Below, piece by piece: positions 43,508 through 52,942 of a stretch of 64,000 nt of DNA. The notes below the pieces were generated by a model. That model saw only the letters and a list, made by a program, of their open reading frames with translations, was not told the origin of the DNA and did no database searches. The position numbers were made by a program, and so were the translations under genes. This DNA is from Methanosarcina siciliae T4/M. GTDB lineage: Archaea > Halobacteriota > Methanosarcinia > Methanosarcinales > Methanosarcinaceae. Location of the stretch: assembly GCF_000970085.1 (NCBI RefSeq), contig NZ_CP009506.1:4216001-4280000 (forward strand), in the 5' to 3' direction. The first letter of the stretch is position 1. Each line of letters starts with the position of its first letter.

Positions 43508-45643
43508 TTACCTTATTCTGGAACCGGGTTTTATCTCTTTGTCCGGCATAAGAGCTGCTACAATCGCCCCGCCGTCATCGGCTGCGAGCATCATACCGTT
43601 TGACTCAACCCCGCAGAGTTTGACGGGTTTGAGGTTGGCAAGCACAACAACATATTTGCCTACGAGCTCTTCGGGAGTATAATACGAAGCCATGCCTGCT
43701 ACAAGCTGCCTTGGCTTTTCGTCTCCGATATCCACTTCAACCCTCAGGAGTTTTTTGGACTTCTTTACAGGTTCGACAAAGAGCACCTTTCCCACCCTGA
43801 TGTCAAGTTTTGCAAAGTCTTCATACTCAATCTGGGGAAGGGTTTCGATCTGAACCTTTTCTTCAGTTTTTGCCACCTCTCCGGCTTTTTTAGCTGCTTT
43901 TGGCTCTTCGAAAGGTCCCATTCCTTCGGATTTAGAAGGCTTCTTTTCACCTCCCTTTGCTGCATTTTTCTTTTCATTTGCGGCTTTTACCCTCTGGTTT
44001 GCAATCTCTTCCATCTCTCCGATCCTGTCGTCTTCAAGCTTGGTAAAGAGGATTTCAGGCTTTGCAAGTTTCGTGCCTGCCTTCAGGGGAACAAGAGCTT
44101 CTTCATACTGTGAGGCATGGATATCGTTTTCCTGCCCGAGCTCTTTCCAGGCAGTTTCCATGGTCTGAGGGAGCACGGGTTCAAAGATTAGGCTCAGGGC
44201 TTTTGCCAGGTGAAGACAGTTATAGATAACCTGTCCGCATGCATTTCTGTCTTCTTTTATTAGTTTCCAGGGCTCATGAGACTGGAAGTAAGTGTTCCCA
44301 AAAGAAGCAAGGGTCATGGCAGAATCAACGGCTTTCTTAAACTCGTACTCAGCCATTGCCTCTTTCACCTCTTTCAGGGCTCCTTCAATTTCTGCGCTTA
44401 CTTCAGGTTCGAGGTTCCCTTCGGGAACTTCTCCATAGTTCTTGAAAGCAAAGAGCATGGTCCTGTACAGGAAGTTGCCGAGCACGGCCACCAGTTCGGC
44501 GTTGATCTTTTCCTGAAGTACGCGCCAGGAGAAGTTCAGTTCCTTGGTATGGGAGGTATAGCTTGCAAGGTAATATCTGAGGAGGTCGGGATGGAACCCG
44601 TGGTCAAGATAATCTTCCCCGACCCAGACCACATAACCCCGGGTCTTGGAAAACTTTTTGTCTTCTATTTTAACCATACCTGAGGCTACTACAGCCGTAG
44701 GCACGGAATAATCCGCCCCGTTAAGCATGGCAGGCCAGAAAATACAGTGGTGGTAGGTAATGTCCCCCCCGATAAAGTGGACGATTTCCCCGTCTCCTTT
44801 CCAGAACTTTTCCCAGGAGTCGCCTGCCTGTGCAGCCCATTCCTCGGTAAAAGCGATGTATCCTATGGGAGCGTCCACCCAGACGTAAACCACAAGGTCT
44901 TCATGCCCCGGAAATTTAACTCCCCATTCAAGGTTCCTTGTGATGCACCAGTCCGTAAGTCCCTGCTTTACCCAGCCAAGTGCGTAATTTATGGCATTTG
45001 TGGTTCCCCCCAGATCGTTTGAAAGGTAATCCATCAGGTAGTCACTGAACTCGGAAAGTTTGAAAAAGAAGTGTTCCTGATGCCGGTACTCTGCAGGGCC
45101 TCCGCAGATAGTACATACAGGGTTCTGAAGTTCTCCGGGCTCAAGGTGTTTTCCGCAGCCCTGGTCGCATTCATCTCCCCTGGCGGTTTCGCCACAGTAA
45201 GGGCAAGCTCCTTCCACATAGCGGTCGGGAAGGAAGCGGTTACATGCAGGGCAGTAGGCTATTTCTATAATTTTCGGATATACATAGCCCTTTTCAATCA
45301 ACCTGTTTACAATATCCAGGGTACGATTATGGTTTTCAGGATCGTCGGTTGTCCCGAAAGCATCAAAGTAAACTCCGAGCTGCTTGAAAGTTTCGTCAAA
45401 GTGTTCATGGTAGATCTCTACAAGTTCTTTAGGGGTGATCCCCAGCTCCTCGGCGTTCACGACTATCGGGGTACCATGGGTATCCGAGCCGCAGACAAAG
45501 GTAACATCCCTCCCCTCCTTCCGCAGGGAACGGGCAAAAATATCGGCGGGCACATAGGTTCGGAGATGCCCTATATGGGCCTTACCGTTGGCATAAGGCA
45601 GGCCGCAGGTTACAAGTACGGGTTTACTGGATGAGTCTGACAT
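43508..45643 (-). CDS. metG: Methionyl-tRNA synthetase
   Basis: Class I aminoacyl-tRNA synthetase (711 aa). HIGH is at residues 23-26. Four zinc-knuckle pairs follow (CPAC, CPYC, CDQGC, CTIC) in the connective region. The KMSKS-equivalent is KFSKT, and the anticodon-binding helices are present. After a Lys/Glu-rich linker (~570-600) comes a C-terminal tRNA-binding domain (LDIRVGKVL ... KPVKLCGVESNGM, about 605-711). The ATG at 45643 is preceded by GGAG at a 6-base spacing. The earlier in-frame ATG (45655) overlaps that site. Confidence 0.97.
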   Translation of the reverse strand: MSDSSSKPVLVTCGLPYANGKAHIGHLRTYVPADIFARSLRKEGRDVTFVCGSDTHGTPIVVNAEELGITPKELVEIYHEHFDETFKQLGVYFDAFGTTDDPENHNRTLDIVNRLIEKGYVYPKIIEIAYCPACNRFLPDRYVEGACPYCGETARGDECDQGCGKHLEPGELQNPVCTICGGPAEYRHQEHFFFKLSEFSDYLMDYLSNDLGGTTNAINYALGWVKQGLTDWCITRNLEWGVKFPGHEDLVVYVWVDAPIGYIAFTEEWAAQAGDSWEKFWKGDGEIVHFIGGDITYHHCIFWPAMLNGADYSVPTAVVASGMVKIEDKKFSKTRGYVVWVGEDYLDHGFHPDLLRYYLASYTSHTKELNFSWRVLQEKINAELVAVLGNFLYRTMLFAFKNYGEVPEGNLEPEVSAEIEGALKEVKEAMAEYEFKKAVDSAMTLASFGNTYFQSHEPWKLIKEDRNACGQVIYNCLHLAKALSLIFEPVLPQTMETAWKELGQENDIHASQYEEALVPLKAGTKLAKPEILFTKLEDDRIGEMEEIANQRVKAANEKKNAAKGGEKKPSKSEGMGPFEEPKAAKKAGEVAKTEEKVQIETLPQIEYEDFAKLDIRVGKVLFVEPVKKSKKLLRVEVDIGDEKPRQLVAGMASYYTPEELVGKYVVVLANLKPVKLCGVESNGMMLAADDGGAIVAALMPDKEIKPGSRIR

Positions 45644-45970
45644 TCTTATCTCCATAGATTTTGATGAGTGTATCCCTTCTGGACGACTGCAATTCTGAAA
45701 AATATTTCGCTTATTGTGTTTGCAAGGAAACTTATTTGAGGGATAGTTGATACTCCTATATAAAGAAAGGTGGAATGCAGAGAAACATAAATACTTGCTC
45801 TGACAATTCAGACCTGTTGAATTGACTCTCTATCTGCAGGCTTCTAAAAAACAGATTTCTGGCAGTTTTCCGACCAGAGAATTTGCCTGCCCTCTTACTG
45901 GAGTTTTCAGCAGTAAAAAGCATAGACTGGGAACTAAAGAAAAAAACCAAGAAATACGGTCCTGTCAGAT
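45644..45970. other. Divergent promoter region metG / sppA
   Basis: About 330 bases. Only presumed TATA-type promoter sequence is seen. No ORF or RNA gene. Confidence 0.4.
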
Positions 45971-47209
45971 ATGAATGATGAAAATGTAAACCCAGAAGGT
46001 ACAAACCCAGAAGGCACGGATTCAAAAAACACGAATCCGGAAGAAACGCCTGGAGACGACCTTTCGAGAAGTAGTGCTTATGAGAAAAAAGAGCCTATTA
46101 TCCCTGAGAGGGGTATTTCAAGTACCGTCAGGGAGAACTCTTCGGATCCCGATTCCGTTCCTGAAAGACAGGAAGAAGCAAAAACGAATACTTCGGAACT
46201 CCACTACCGGGAAACGGAGAACAGAAGAATTGAAAGCGAGAGAGTAAGCACAAATTCAGGCTCTTCTTCCGTAAGGAAAAAGGAGCGCAGCAACAGGTCC
46301 TATTTTGTGGTTTTACTGGCCCTTATTGCTGTTATTGCAGTCAGTATGGCTGCTATCTTCTACGGACTAGGTTTCGGAGGAGAATTAGGAAATTCCGAAA
46401 AAATCGCGGTAATTTATGTACAGGGTTCCATGCTCACCGGAAACGTTCCCTCGGGGCTCGGCTATGCAACTTCGGAAGAAATCTCTGAAAATATCCACTC
46501 CGCTGTAGCGGATGAAAATGTCAGGGCAATCGTACTCAGGATTAACAGCGCCGGAGGATCTCCTGCAGCTGCTCAGGAGATTTCAATAGAGATTGAGAAA
46601 GCCCAGGAAAAGGGCATCCCCGTTGTTGTATCCATGGGAGACCTTGCGGCAAGTGCTGCATATTATATCTCTGTGCCTGCAGATTACATATACGCGAACC
46701 CCTCCACAAGTACGGGATCAATAGGAGTTATCTGGACTTTTGAGAATATGTCTTCTTACTACGAAAGGGAAGGTGTAGAGTATTACATTTCAAAATCCGG
46801 AGAATTCAAGGATATGGGAGGTTCCTGGAGAGGGCTTACGGACGAAGAAAAAGAATACGCTGATAGCGTTGTAATGGATAGTTATGAAAATTTTGTAGAC
46901 CAGGTTGCAGAAGGGCGCAATATGAACCGGAGTGAAGTAAAAGCGCTTGCTGACGGGCGCATATATACAGGAACGAAAGCAAAGGAGCTCGGGCTTGTGG
47001 ACGGCTTTGGGAACCTCTATGACGCTATTGATAAGGCTGCGGAACTGGGAGGTGTTCAGGGAGAGCCAAGAGTTGTGTACATGAACAGAGTAAGCCTTTC
47101 AAGTTTGCTTCTCGGTTCGGAGTCAGGGGATTCCGGGGAAGAAACAGGTCAGCTTGTCGATTACTTTGAGAAAAGTCCTTACGGCAAGATTCTTGCCTGT
47201 ATGAGCTGA
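45971..47209 (+). CDS. sppA: Signal peptide peptidase SppA (S49 family)
   Basis: Membrane-bound serine protease that degrades released signal peptides (412 aa). A long hydrophilic, acidic N-terminal region (about 1-108, with NPEGTNPEGT-type imperfect repeats) precedes one membrane helix (YFVVLLALIAVIAVSMAAIF, about 110-131). The S49 domain follows. It has the nucleophile Ser228 in GDLAASAAYY and general base Lys280 in SKSGEFKDMGG, 52 residues apart as in characterised archaeal SppA. The N-terminal extension is unusually long and would be cytoplasmic or unstructured. The gene is divergent from metG. Confidence 0.92.
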   Translation: MNDENVNPEGTNPEGTDSKNTNPEETPGDDLSRSSAYEKKEPIIPERGISSTVRENSSDPDSVPERQEEAKTNTSELHYRETENRRIESERVSTNSGSSSVRKKERSNRSYFVVLLALIAVIAVSMAAIFYGLGFGGELGNSEKIAVIYVQGSMLTGNVPSGLGYATSEEISENIHSAVADENVRAIVLRINSAGGSPAAAQEISIEIEKAQEKGIPVVVSMGDLAASAAYYISVPADYIYANPSTSTGSIGVIWTFENMSSYYEREGVEYYISKSGEFKDMGGSWRGLTDEEKEYADSVVMDSYENFVDQVAEGRNMNRSEVKALADGRIYTGTKAKELGLVDGFGNLYDAIDKAAELGGVQGEPRVVYMNRVSLSSLLLGSESGDSGEETGQLVDYFEKSPYGKILACMS

Positions 47210-47344
47210 TTCCCGGATTTTATCTCTTTCCCTTTTTCCATAATATTTTTTATTTGGACAGTTATCTGTTTTTCAGGGCAGGCATTCTGCCTGAAAAATA
47301 GCAAAATATATATTAGCTAACATGCAGGATAATTCGGGCTTAAC

Positions 47345-48610
47345 ATGCTGGAACTCAAATTTGTACGAAATAACCCCGACATAGTTGGGCGTGCTCTTGT
47401 TAACAGAAATATGGGCACAGAGCTTATAGATAGCCTTCTTGAGTATGACGTTGCCTGGAGGGAATGCCTCACCGAGGGCGACAGCCTCAAGCATAAACGC
47501 AACGTGGTCACCCGCGAGATAGCGCAGCTTAAGAAGGAAAATAAGGACACCTTATCCAAGATAAATGAGATGCAGGGCATCAACAACCGTATTAAAGAAA
47601 TCGATGATCAGATACGTGACTATAAATCAAAAATAAATGAGATAATGCTCAGCATCCCCAATATCCCCTCCGAGACAACGCCGGTAGGCAAGGATGAAAA
47701 TGACAATCCTGTCGTAAGGGCAGTTGGAGAGAAGAGAGAATTTACTTTTACTCCAAAGCCTCACTGGGAAATCGGAGAGGCGCTGGATATACTCGACTTT
47801 GAACGAGGAGCAAAGATAGCAGGGCAGGGCTTTACGGTCTATAAAGGCCTGGGCGCAAAGCTTGAAAGGGCTCTCATAAATTTCATGCTTGACGTACACA
47901 CCGGGCAGGGGTATCTCGAAGTTTTCCCGCCTGTGCTCATCAATGAAAAAGCCATGACCGGCACAGGGCAGCTGCCAAAATTCAAGGATGACATGTACTT
48001 ATGCTGCGCTGACGGCTATTATCTTGCCCCGACCGCAGAAGTCCCTGTGACCAACCTCTTCATGGATGAGTATATGGAAAAACTTCCTGTATTCCTTACG
48101 GCATATACTGCCTGCTTCAGACGGGAGGCGGGAAAACACGGACAGGATACGAGAGGCATCATCCGGCAGCACCAGTTCAACAAGGTTGAACTTGTCAAGT
48201 TCGTGAAACCTGAAACCTCCTATGAAGAGCTGGAAAAACTCACCCTCGATGCCGAAGAGATTCTCAAACTCCTCAAGTTGCCATATCGCGTCGTAACCCT
48301 TTGCACCGGCGACCTGGGCTTCTCGGCTGCCAAAACCTACGACATCGAAGTCTGGGTCCCCACACAGGAAAAGTACCGGGAGATCTCCTCGTGCTCGAAT
48401 TTCGAGAATTTCCAGGCAAGGAGAGCAAACATCCGCTTCAGGACTCCTGAAGGCCCGCAGTTTATCCACACGCTTAACGGCTCAGGCCTGGCTGTAGGCA
48501 GGACCGTCGTTGCGATCCTGGAAAACTACCAGCGTGAGGACGGCAGTGTGGAAATTCCGGAAGTGCTCAGGCCTTACATGGGCGGAGTCGAAGAAATCAG
48601 GAAAGAGTGA
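47345..48610 (+). CDS. serS: Seryl-tRNA synthetase (bacterial/eukaryal type)
   Basis: Class II synthetase (421 aa). The N-terminal coiled-coil tRNA-binding arm lies at about 30-110. Motif 2 reads TACFRREAGKHGQDTRGIIR and motif 3 GSGLAVGRTVVAILENYQ. It is the common type, not the rare methanogenic zinc-dependent SerRS. Methanosarcina species can encode both. ATG 47345 starts MLELKFVRNNPDIV as in family members. Confidence 0.97.
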   Translation: MLELKFVRNNPDIVGRALVNRNMGTELIDSLLEYDVAWRECLTEGDSLKHKRNVVTREIAQLKKENKDTLSKINEMQGINNRIKEIDDQIRDYKSKINEIMLSIPNIPSETTPVGKDENDNPVVRAVGEKREFTFTPKPHWEIGEALDILDFERGAKIAGQGFTVYKGLGAKLERALINFMLDVHTGQGYLEVFPPVLINEKAMTGTGQLPKFKDDMYLCCADGYYLAPTAEVPVTNLFMDEYMEKLPVFLTAYTACFRREAGKHGQDTRGIIRQHQFNKVELVKFVKPETSYEELEKLTLDAEEILKLLKLPYRVVTLCTGDLGFSAAKTYDIEVWVPTQEKYREISSCSNFENFQARRANIRFRTPEGPQFIHTLNGSGLAVGRTVVAILENYQREDGSVEIPEVLRPYMGGVEEIRKE

Positions 48611-48928
48611 ACTTGCGGGTCACTTCAAAAACACTATCGCCTGAAATTCGATAAAAAAGAAGGCTTATCATAGGCAACCTGTCACACTATTTTGAGGAAC
48701 GCCCTTAAGGGCAAATCCTCGCCTGTAAGAAGTAATTAACAGGTTCCTTCACTTTTTTCACTTTATTTTTCGGTTCTTTTTCTTCGATTCTTTTTTTTCG
48801 GTTCTTTTTCTTCGATTCTTTTTTTTCGGTTCTTTTTCTTCGATTCTTTTTTTTCGACTCTTTTTCTTCGGTTCTTTTTATAGGAATTATCTTTCATCCT
48901 TCAGCCTTATACCATTCATTAGCCTGCA
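48611..48928. other. Convergent intergenic region serS / GH15
   Basis: About 320 bases with a pyrimidine-rich 14-base tandem array (48771-48882), whose T runs could stop transcription from serS. Confidence 0.5.
48771..48882. repeat. 14-base pyrimidine tandem repeat, about 8 copies
   Basis: Units start at 48771, 48785, 48799, 48813, 48827, 48841, 48855 and 48869. CGGTTCTTTTTCTT alternates with CGATTCTTTTTTTT, giving a 28-base higher-order period. It is strongly strand-biased (pyrimidine on plus). Confidence 0.85.
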
Positions 48929-50905
48929 TTATTCACGGTTTCCCGTGTTTCTTCTGCAGATTTTATCAAGGAGAAGGATATTGTCAAGCATGAGAGACCC
49001 ACTCCAGCCAAGGGGAACTGCCCAGGCCGGTTTTCCTGAAGACTTATCCACCTGTTCTGGGAGAAGCCCCGTGCTTGTTGACCCGGCCATAGCCCACCTC
49101 AGGCATTTGACCCCTTCAATGGTCAACTTTTTCAAATCTTCGATATAAGGCCCTTCTTTTCCATTGGGAAGGTCAAGGATAAAGGCAAACATAGCCTCCG
49201 AAAGCCAGAGGGTTGTTACCACCCAGGGATTTCCATCGATGTAACTGTCATTTTCGTAACGTTTGATTCCATAACCCCCATTGATAGGAATTGAGAGCTT
49301 TTTCTGGATATTTTCTATAAGGAGAAGAATCATGTCCCTTTCCACAGGATCTTTCGGAGAAATCATCCCAAAGGGCATATAGGCTCCAAGGATGCTTGCG
49401 TCAATTGTCTTATCCAGCTTTTCGTTTATGATTCCCTTTGCAAAATAACCTTCCTGAAGCCAGAAACGGTCAATCGTAGCCTGCTTGATGAACTCAGCCC
49501 TCTTCTTCCAGCGCCTTGCCATGCCCGACTCTCCGTTTTCTTCTGCAAGGCGAGAGGCTCCCATGAGCCCTGCATAGATCGAGGCATTGGTATAGGTGAA
49601 AACTCCGTAATAGGTCTCCCACAGGTCCATACAGCTTTCATGCAGCCCGGACTTGGTCCTCTTCATCAGGTATTCGGCAGCCCTGAGCACGGAGACCCAG
49701 ACTTCTTCCAGAAACTCAACCTTTTTGAGACCTTCAAGAATCCGATAATATACGTCCATGGCATGAAGTGTGGCTCCTGTCTCGTCGATCTGAGTTGAAT
49801 ATTCAAAATTTCCCCAGGAAGGAGCTATGTCTCCATTGAGCCAGTAGCGCTGGAACCAGGAACCGTTAGGGAGCTGGGTCCGAATGCACCATTTGAAAAA
49901 TCTGTCACAATATTCGGGATATCCCGAGTGTTTGAGGGCGAGCACCAGCTCCGAGGTGTCCCTGTTCCAGCAAAACCCGTATCCTCCGCATTTCTCAAAA
50001 TTGGAGTCAAACTCCGGAGCAGCCACAAAGGACCCATACTCACGATCGTTCAGGAGATAAAGCATGAGTAGAGACCGGTTATAGGCATTGAAGAGTTCCT
50101 GGCGCAGGTTATTATGGCCTTCAAGCCCGGGCATCTTGAGCACATGTTTTTTTGAGAGCCACATTACCCAGTGTTCCCTTGTCTTTTCAAAGATATGTTC
50201 AAGAGGCAGTTTGGATAACTCATGCATTCTCTTATACAGGAGGCTTCGGGAAGATGCAGCCCCCATAAAGATAACAAACTCATTTGCTCCGTCAGCTTCC
50301 AGGTTGAGGTCCCAGCCAGCAGCATTGTTGATATTTCCGATATCTTCCTTATTCCGCTGGAGCTTCCCGTCCTCCATATCGTATTTAGAGTTTGTCCACC
50401 ATATCGTATCCATTGCCTTCCCGATCTGCCATTCCGTAAACTCCGGCAGGGCATAGATTCCGATATAGTAATTTTGCCAGTATTGTGCAAGCAGGCGAGC
50501 TTCGGCATCGCAAAATGCGGAATTTTTCTTGGAAGTCTCCCCCACGTTAAAATTCGAATAATAAAAAAATTTTCCTGACATTTTTTGCTGGGACTGCACC
50601 TTAAATCTGCGGATAAGGACAGGCACTTCAGGGTGCACAAGGTCAAGAATCGAGATCCTTATCCCGGAGTCGTGGTAGAGTTTCGTGGATACGATATTTG
50701 TATCCTCGATATAGTTCTGAATAGAATGCCAATCGTTATCATTTGTCCAGAGAAGCCTATCCCCCGTATGGATGCAGGCAAGAGATTCCTCTACGTGCTG
50801 GGCATGGTCTCTTCGGGGATAAAATAAGCCTAAAATATCTCCCTTTCGCCCCATTGTCACAAGCATTTCGTCATTTCCGAGAATGACATTCGGTTGTCGG
50901 ATCAC
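48929..50905 (-). CDS. Glycoside hydrolase family 15 (glucoamylase-type)
   Basis: Exo-acting alpha-glucan hydrolase (658 aa) with the archaeal/bacterial GH15 layout: an N-terminal beta-sandwich (about 1-260) and a catalytic (alpha/alpha)6 barrel (about 265-650). The barrel has FCWNRDTSE, QIDETGATLHAMD with the catalytic acid Glu, and TGLLPEQVDKSSGKPAW with the second Glu. No signal peptide is present, so it is cytoplasmic, in line with turnover of stored glycogen or maltodextrin. Its ATG overlaps the stop of the V4R gene by 4 bases. Last gene of a four-gene minus-strand operon. Confidence 0.9.
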   Translation of the reverse strand: MIRQPNVILGNDEMLVTMGRKGDILGLFYPRRDHAQHVEESLACIHTGDRLLWTNDNDWHSIQNYIEDTNIVSTKLYHDSGIRISILDLVHPEVPVLIRRFKVQSQQKMSGKFFYYSNFNVGETSKKNSAFCDAEARLLAQYWQNYYIGIYALPEFTEWQIGKAMDTIWWTNSKYDMEDGKLQRNKEDIGNINNAAGWDLNLEADGANEFVIFMGAASSRSLLYKRMHELSKLPLEHIFEKTREHWVMWLSKKHVLKMPGLEGHNNLRQELFNAYNRSLLMLYLLNDREYGSFVAAPEFDSNFEKCGGYGFCWNRDTSELVLALKHSGYPEYCDRFFKWCIRTQLPNGSWFQRYWLNGDIAPSWGNFEYSTQIDETGATLHAMDVYYRILEGLKKVEFLEEVWVSVLRAAEYLMKRTKSGLHESCMDLWETYYGVFTYTNASIYAGLMGASRLAEENGESGMARRWKKRAEFIKQATIDRFWLQEGYFAKGIINEKLDKTIDASILGAYMPFGMISPKDPVERDMILLLIENIQKKLSIPINGGYGIKRYENDSYIDGNPWVVTTLWLSEAMFAFILDLPNGKEGPYIEDLKKLTIEGVKCLRWAMAGSTSTGLLPEQVDKSSGKPAWAVPLGWSGSLMLDNILLLDKICRRNTGNRE

Positions 50906-51708
50906 CGGGTGTCCCCTCTAAGCTGATATTCCTGGTTTTCACGAGAAGGAGCCAGAGAGATCACATGTTCGCAGACCTCCTTTCCTGTGGCTTTACAGCT
51001 GACTTCCCTCACACTTATGTTCTTCCCGAAATATTCGGTCAGATAACCCGCAAAGTAGCCGCTCATAAAGGCACAGACAGGCTGGTCCGAAGCTCCGTAA
51101 ACATCGGCTATAAACGAGTCTTTAACAATGATTCTTCCTTCATAGGTTTCCGGGTTACATTCGATTTCCAGAATTCCCCAGCCAACAGCTCGGTACAGTT
51201 CCGCAAGCATGCTTTCGAAGTTGTTGTTATTAATAGGCATAATACTCTTGAAATATTTTGCGGCATGGCTTCCTCCCCGCAGTCCGGATAAGGTAAGAAG
51301 TCCTTCGGCATGCGGCACATTCTGATTAAGAGTTTTGATGATATCAACAATTGTGAGCGCCCTTGCCATAACTCCCCTGACTCCTATGACATTAAGGGGA
51401 AAATCAACAGAGTATATCATTCCGAATTCCGAGATCCCAAATTCGACCGCACTTACAACTTCCAGTTCTCCAATTTTTTGAGCAAGGTTCGCCATATCCG
51501 CATCTTTCTTAAGCTCTGTAAATATGGAGTATTCTCCGGTCGTCTGCGTAATATTATCAATATGTCCGAACTTAATGAAGGCATTCTCTTTTTCAAGTAA
51601 ATCGGTTATTACAGATAAAGATCCAGGCTCTTTCGAATAAGTAATCTTGAACCATACAATCTGCGAATCTTCGTTAAATCCTGCAAACATGCATAAGTCC
51701 CTAACCAT
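50902..51708 (-). CDS. ACT-V4R domain protein, predicted sensor
   Basis: 268 aa from ATG 51708 (GGGAG about 10 bases upstream; frame open to 51747). An N-terminal ACT-like domain (about 20-100, with SLSVITDLLEKENAFIKFGH) is followed by a central segment and a C-terminal V4R small-ligand-binding domain ending with CKATGKEVCEH. V4R domains bind hydrophobic or small ligands and occur in signalling proteins. No DNA-binding domain is visible. Embedded by 4- to 45-base spacings inside a glucan-hydrolase operon, it probably senses a related metabolite. Confidence 0.8.
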   Translation of the reverse strand: MVRDLCMFAGFNEDSQIVWFKITYSKEPGSLSVITDLLEKENAFIKFGHIDNITQTTGEYSIFTELKKDADMANLAQKIGELEVVSAVEFGISEFGMIYSVDFPLNVIGVRGVMARALTIVDIIKTLNQNVPHAEGLLTLSGLRGGSHAAKYFKSIMPINNNNFESMLAELYRAVGWGILEIECNPETYEGRIIVKDSFIADVYGASDQPVCAFMSGYFAGYLTEYFGKNISVREVSCKATGKEVCEHVISLAPSRENQEYQLRGDTR

Positions 51709-51751
51709 GTGACTCAAACTCCCATGAATTATATGTATACATTTCATTAAG

Positions 51752-52942
51752 TCATTGCGTTAAGCTCCTGAATACACGAGCCTTGAAGTCCATGAGTACT
51801 GCCATAAAGTTTACTGCTGCCTCGAAGGGGGTAGAGTGGACGCTGAAATAAGAATGTACGTCTCCATCCCCGAGCCACTTGGTGCACATATAGTAATAGT
51901 GGTCCGAAGTCAACAGGTGCTTCCATATACGCAGGATTTCGGGGTCTCCTGTTTTTTTCACAAAAGGCTCAAGCAATTTTATTTCCTCAAAACAACGCCG
52001 TTGCATATCGTTTCCAAGCCAGGCGCTGGTATCGCGTTCCATATCAGCCCAGGAAATCGTGGAAAAGTCTCCTATATCGATCTCAGCTACAGGGGAATAT
52101 TTTAGGGCAATCTCTGAAGGAGTGCTGAATTCCATGCCATTTTTGAGGACTTCTTCAGGTAGTTTTTCCAGGAAGTCAAAAATTCCGGTTTCTTCCCACT
52201 GGTGTTCTCCGAAAGTTTCGTAGTCCATAAAGATATTGATGAAATCCTCCTTAACCCCCGAAGCCCACGAAGCCCATTTTTCCGCAGTGAGGGGATAACC
52301 TTCCCACCATCTTGCTGAGAACCGGTAACCAATATCGTCGCTCAGCTTATAGTTCCTGAAGAGAATGGGAAGTCCCGAACCCTTTGCCCTGTAGAGTACG
52401 TTCGGAGACCTGCCATCAAGCATGTGGTCTGCGCCTTCCGTAAGGATCGCACTGTACCCAAGCTCTGAAGCGATTTTTGCGATAGAGTTATTGTAAAGAA
52501 GTTCGGTGTTCCGGAAGACCTGAGGTTTGACTCCGAGGAGGTCGTAAACTATTTTTCGGTGTTCCTTCACCTCCTCAATAAACTCGGTTTTGTCTTCAAA
52601 AAGACTTGAAAGAGAGTGGTAGAAGGTCTCGTCCAGAAACTCTACAGCCCCTGTTTTTGCAAGTTCGCGAAAACTCTCCAGCACCTCTTCACCCCAGAGT
52701 TTGCATTGTTCAAGCAGTGTGCCGGTAATCGAAAGGGAAAATCTGAACTCTCCTTTATGCTCGTCAATGGAGTCCAGAAGAACTCTGTTTGCAGGGGTGT
52801 AACATTTACGGGATACCCTTTCAAAGATCTCCTTGTTGCTTCTTTCATCGAAATAGCGGAAAAAGCCAGACCTGTCATCAGGCCAGAACCTGCGCAGCCT
52901 GAAAGGCTGATGCACCTGGAAATACATGCAAACAGAGGTCAT
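51752..52942 (-). CDS. Glycoside hydrolase family 57 (alpha-amylase/4-alpha-glucanotransferase type)
   Basis: 396-residue GH57 protein. All key motifs are present: VHQPFR (9-14), the nucleophile Glu147 in FRNTELLY, and the general acid Asp240 in FMDYETFGEH. It acts on alpha-1,4-glucans, probably intracellular glycogen or maltodextrin, as no signal peptide exists. Its ATG overlaps the stop of the upstream GH57 paralogue by 4 bases, and the ACT-V4R gene follows within 43 bases. Together with GH15 it forms an alpha-glucan degradation or remodelling operon. Confidence 0.93.
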   Translation of the reverse strand: MTSVCMYFQVHQPFRLRRFWPDDRSGFFRYFDERSNKEIFERVSRKCYTPANRVLLDSIDEHKGEFRFSLSITGTLLEQCKLWGEEVLESFRELAKTGAVEFLDETFYHSLSSLFEDKTEFIEEVKEHRKIVYDLLGVKPQVFRNTELLYNNSIAKIASELGYSAILTEGADHMLDGRSPNVLYRAKGSGLPILFRNYKLSDDIGYRFSARWWEGYPLTAEKWASWASGVKEDFINIFMDYETFGEHQWEETGIFDFLEKLPEEVLKNGMEFSTPSEIALKYSPVAEIDIGDFSTISWADMERDTSAWLGNDMQRRCFEEIKLLEPFVKKTGDPEILRIWKHLLTSDHYYYMCTKWLGDGDVHSYFSVHSTPFEAAVNFMAVLMDFKARVFRSLTQ

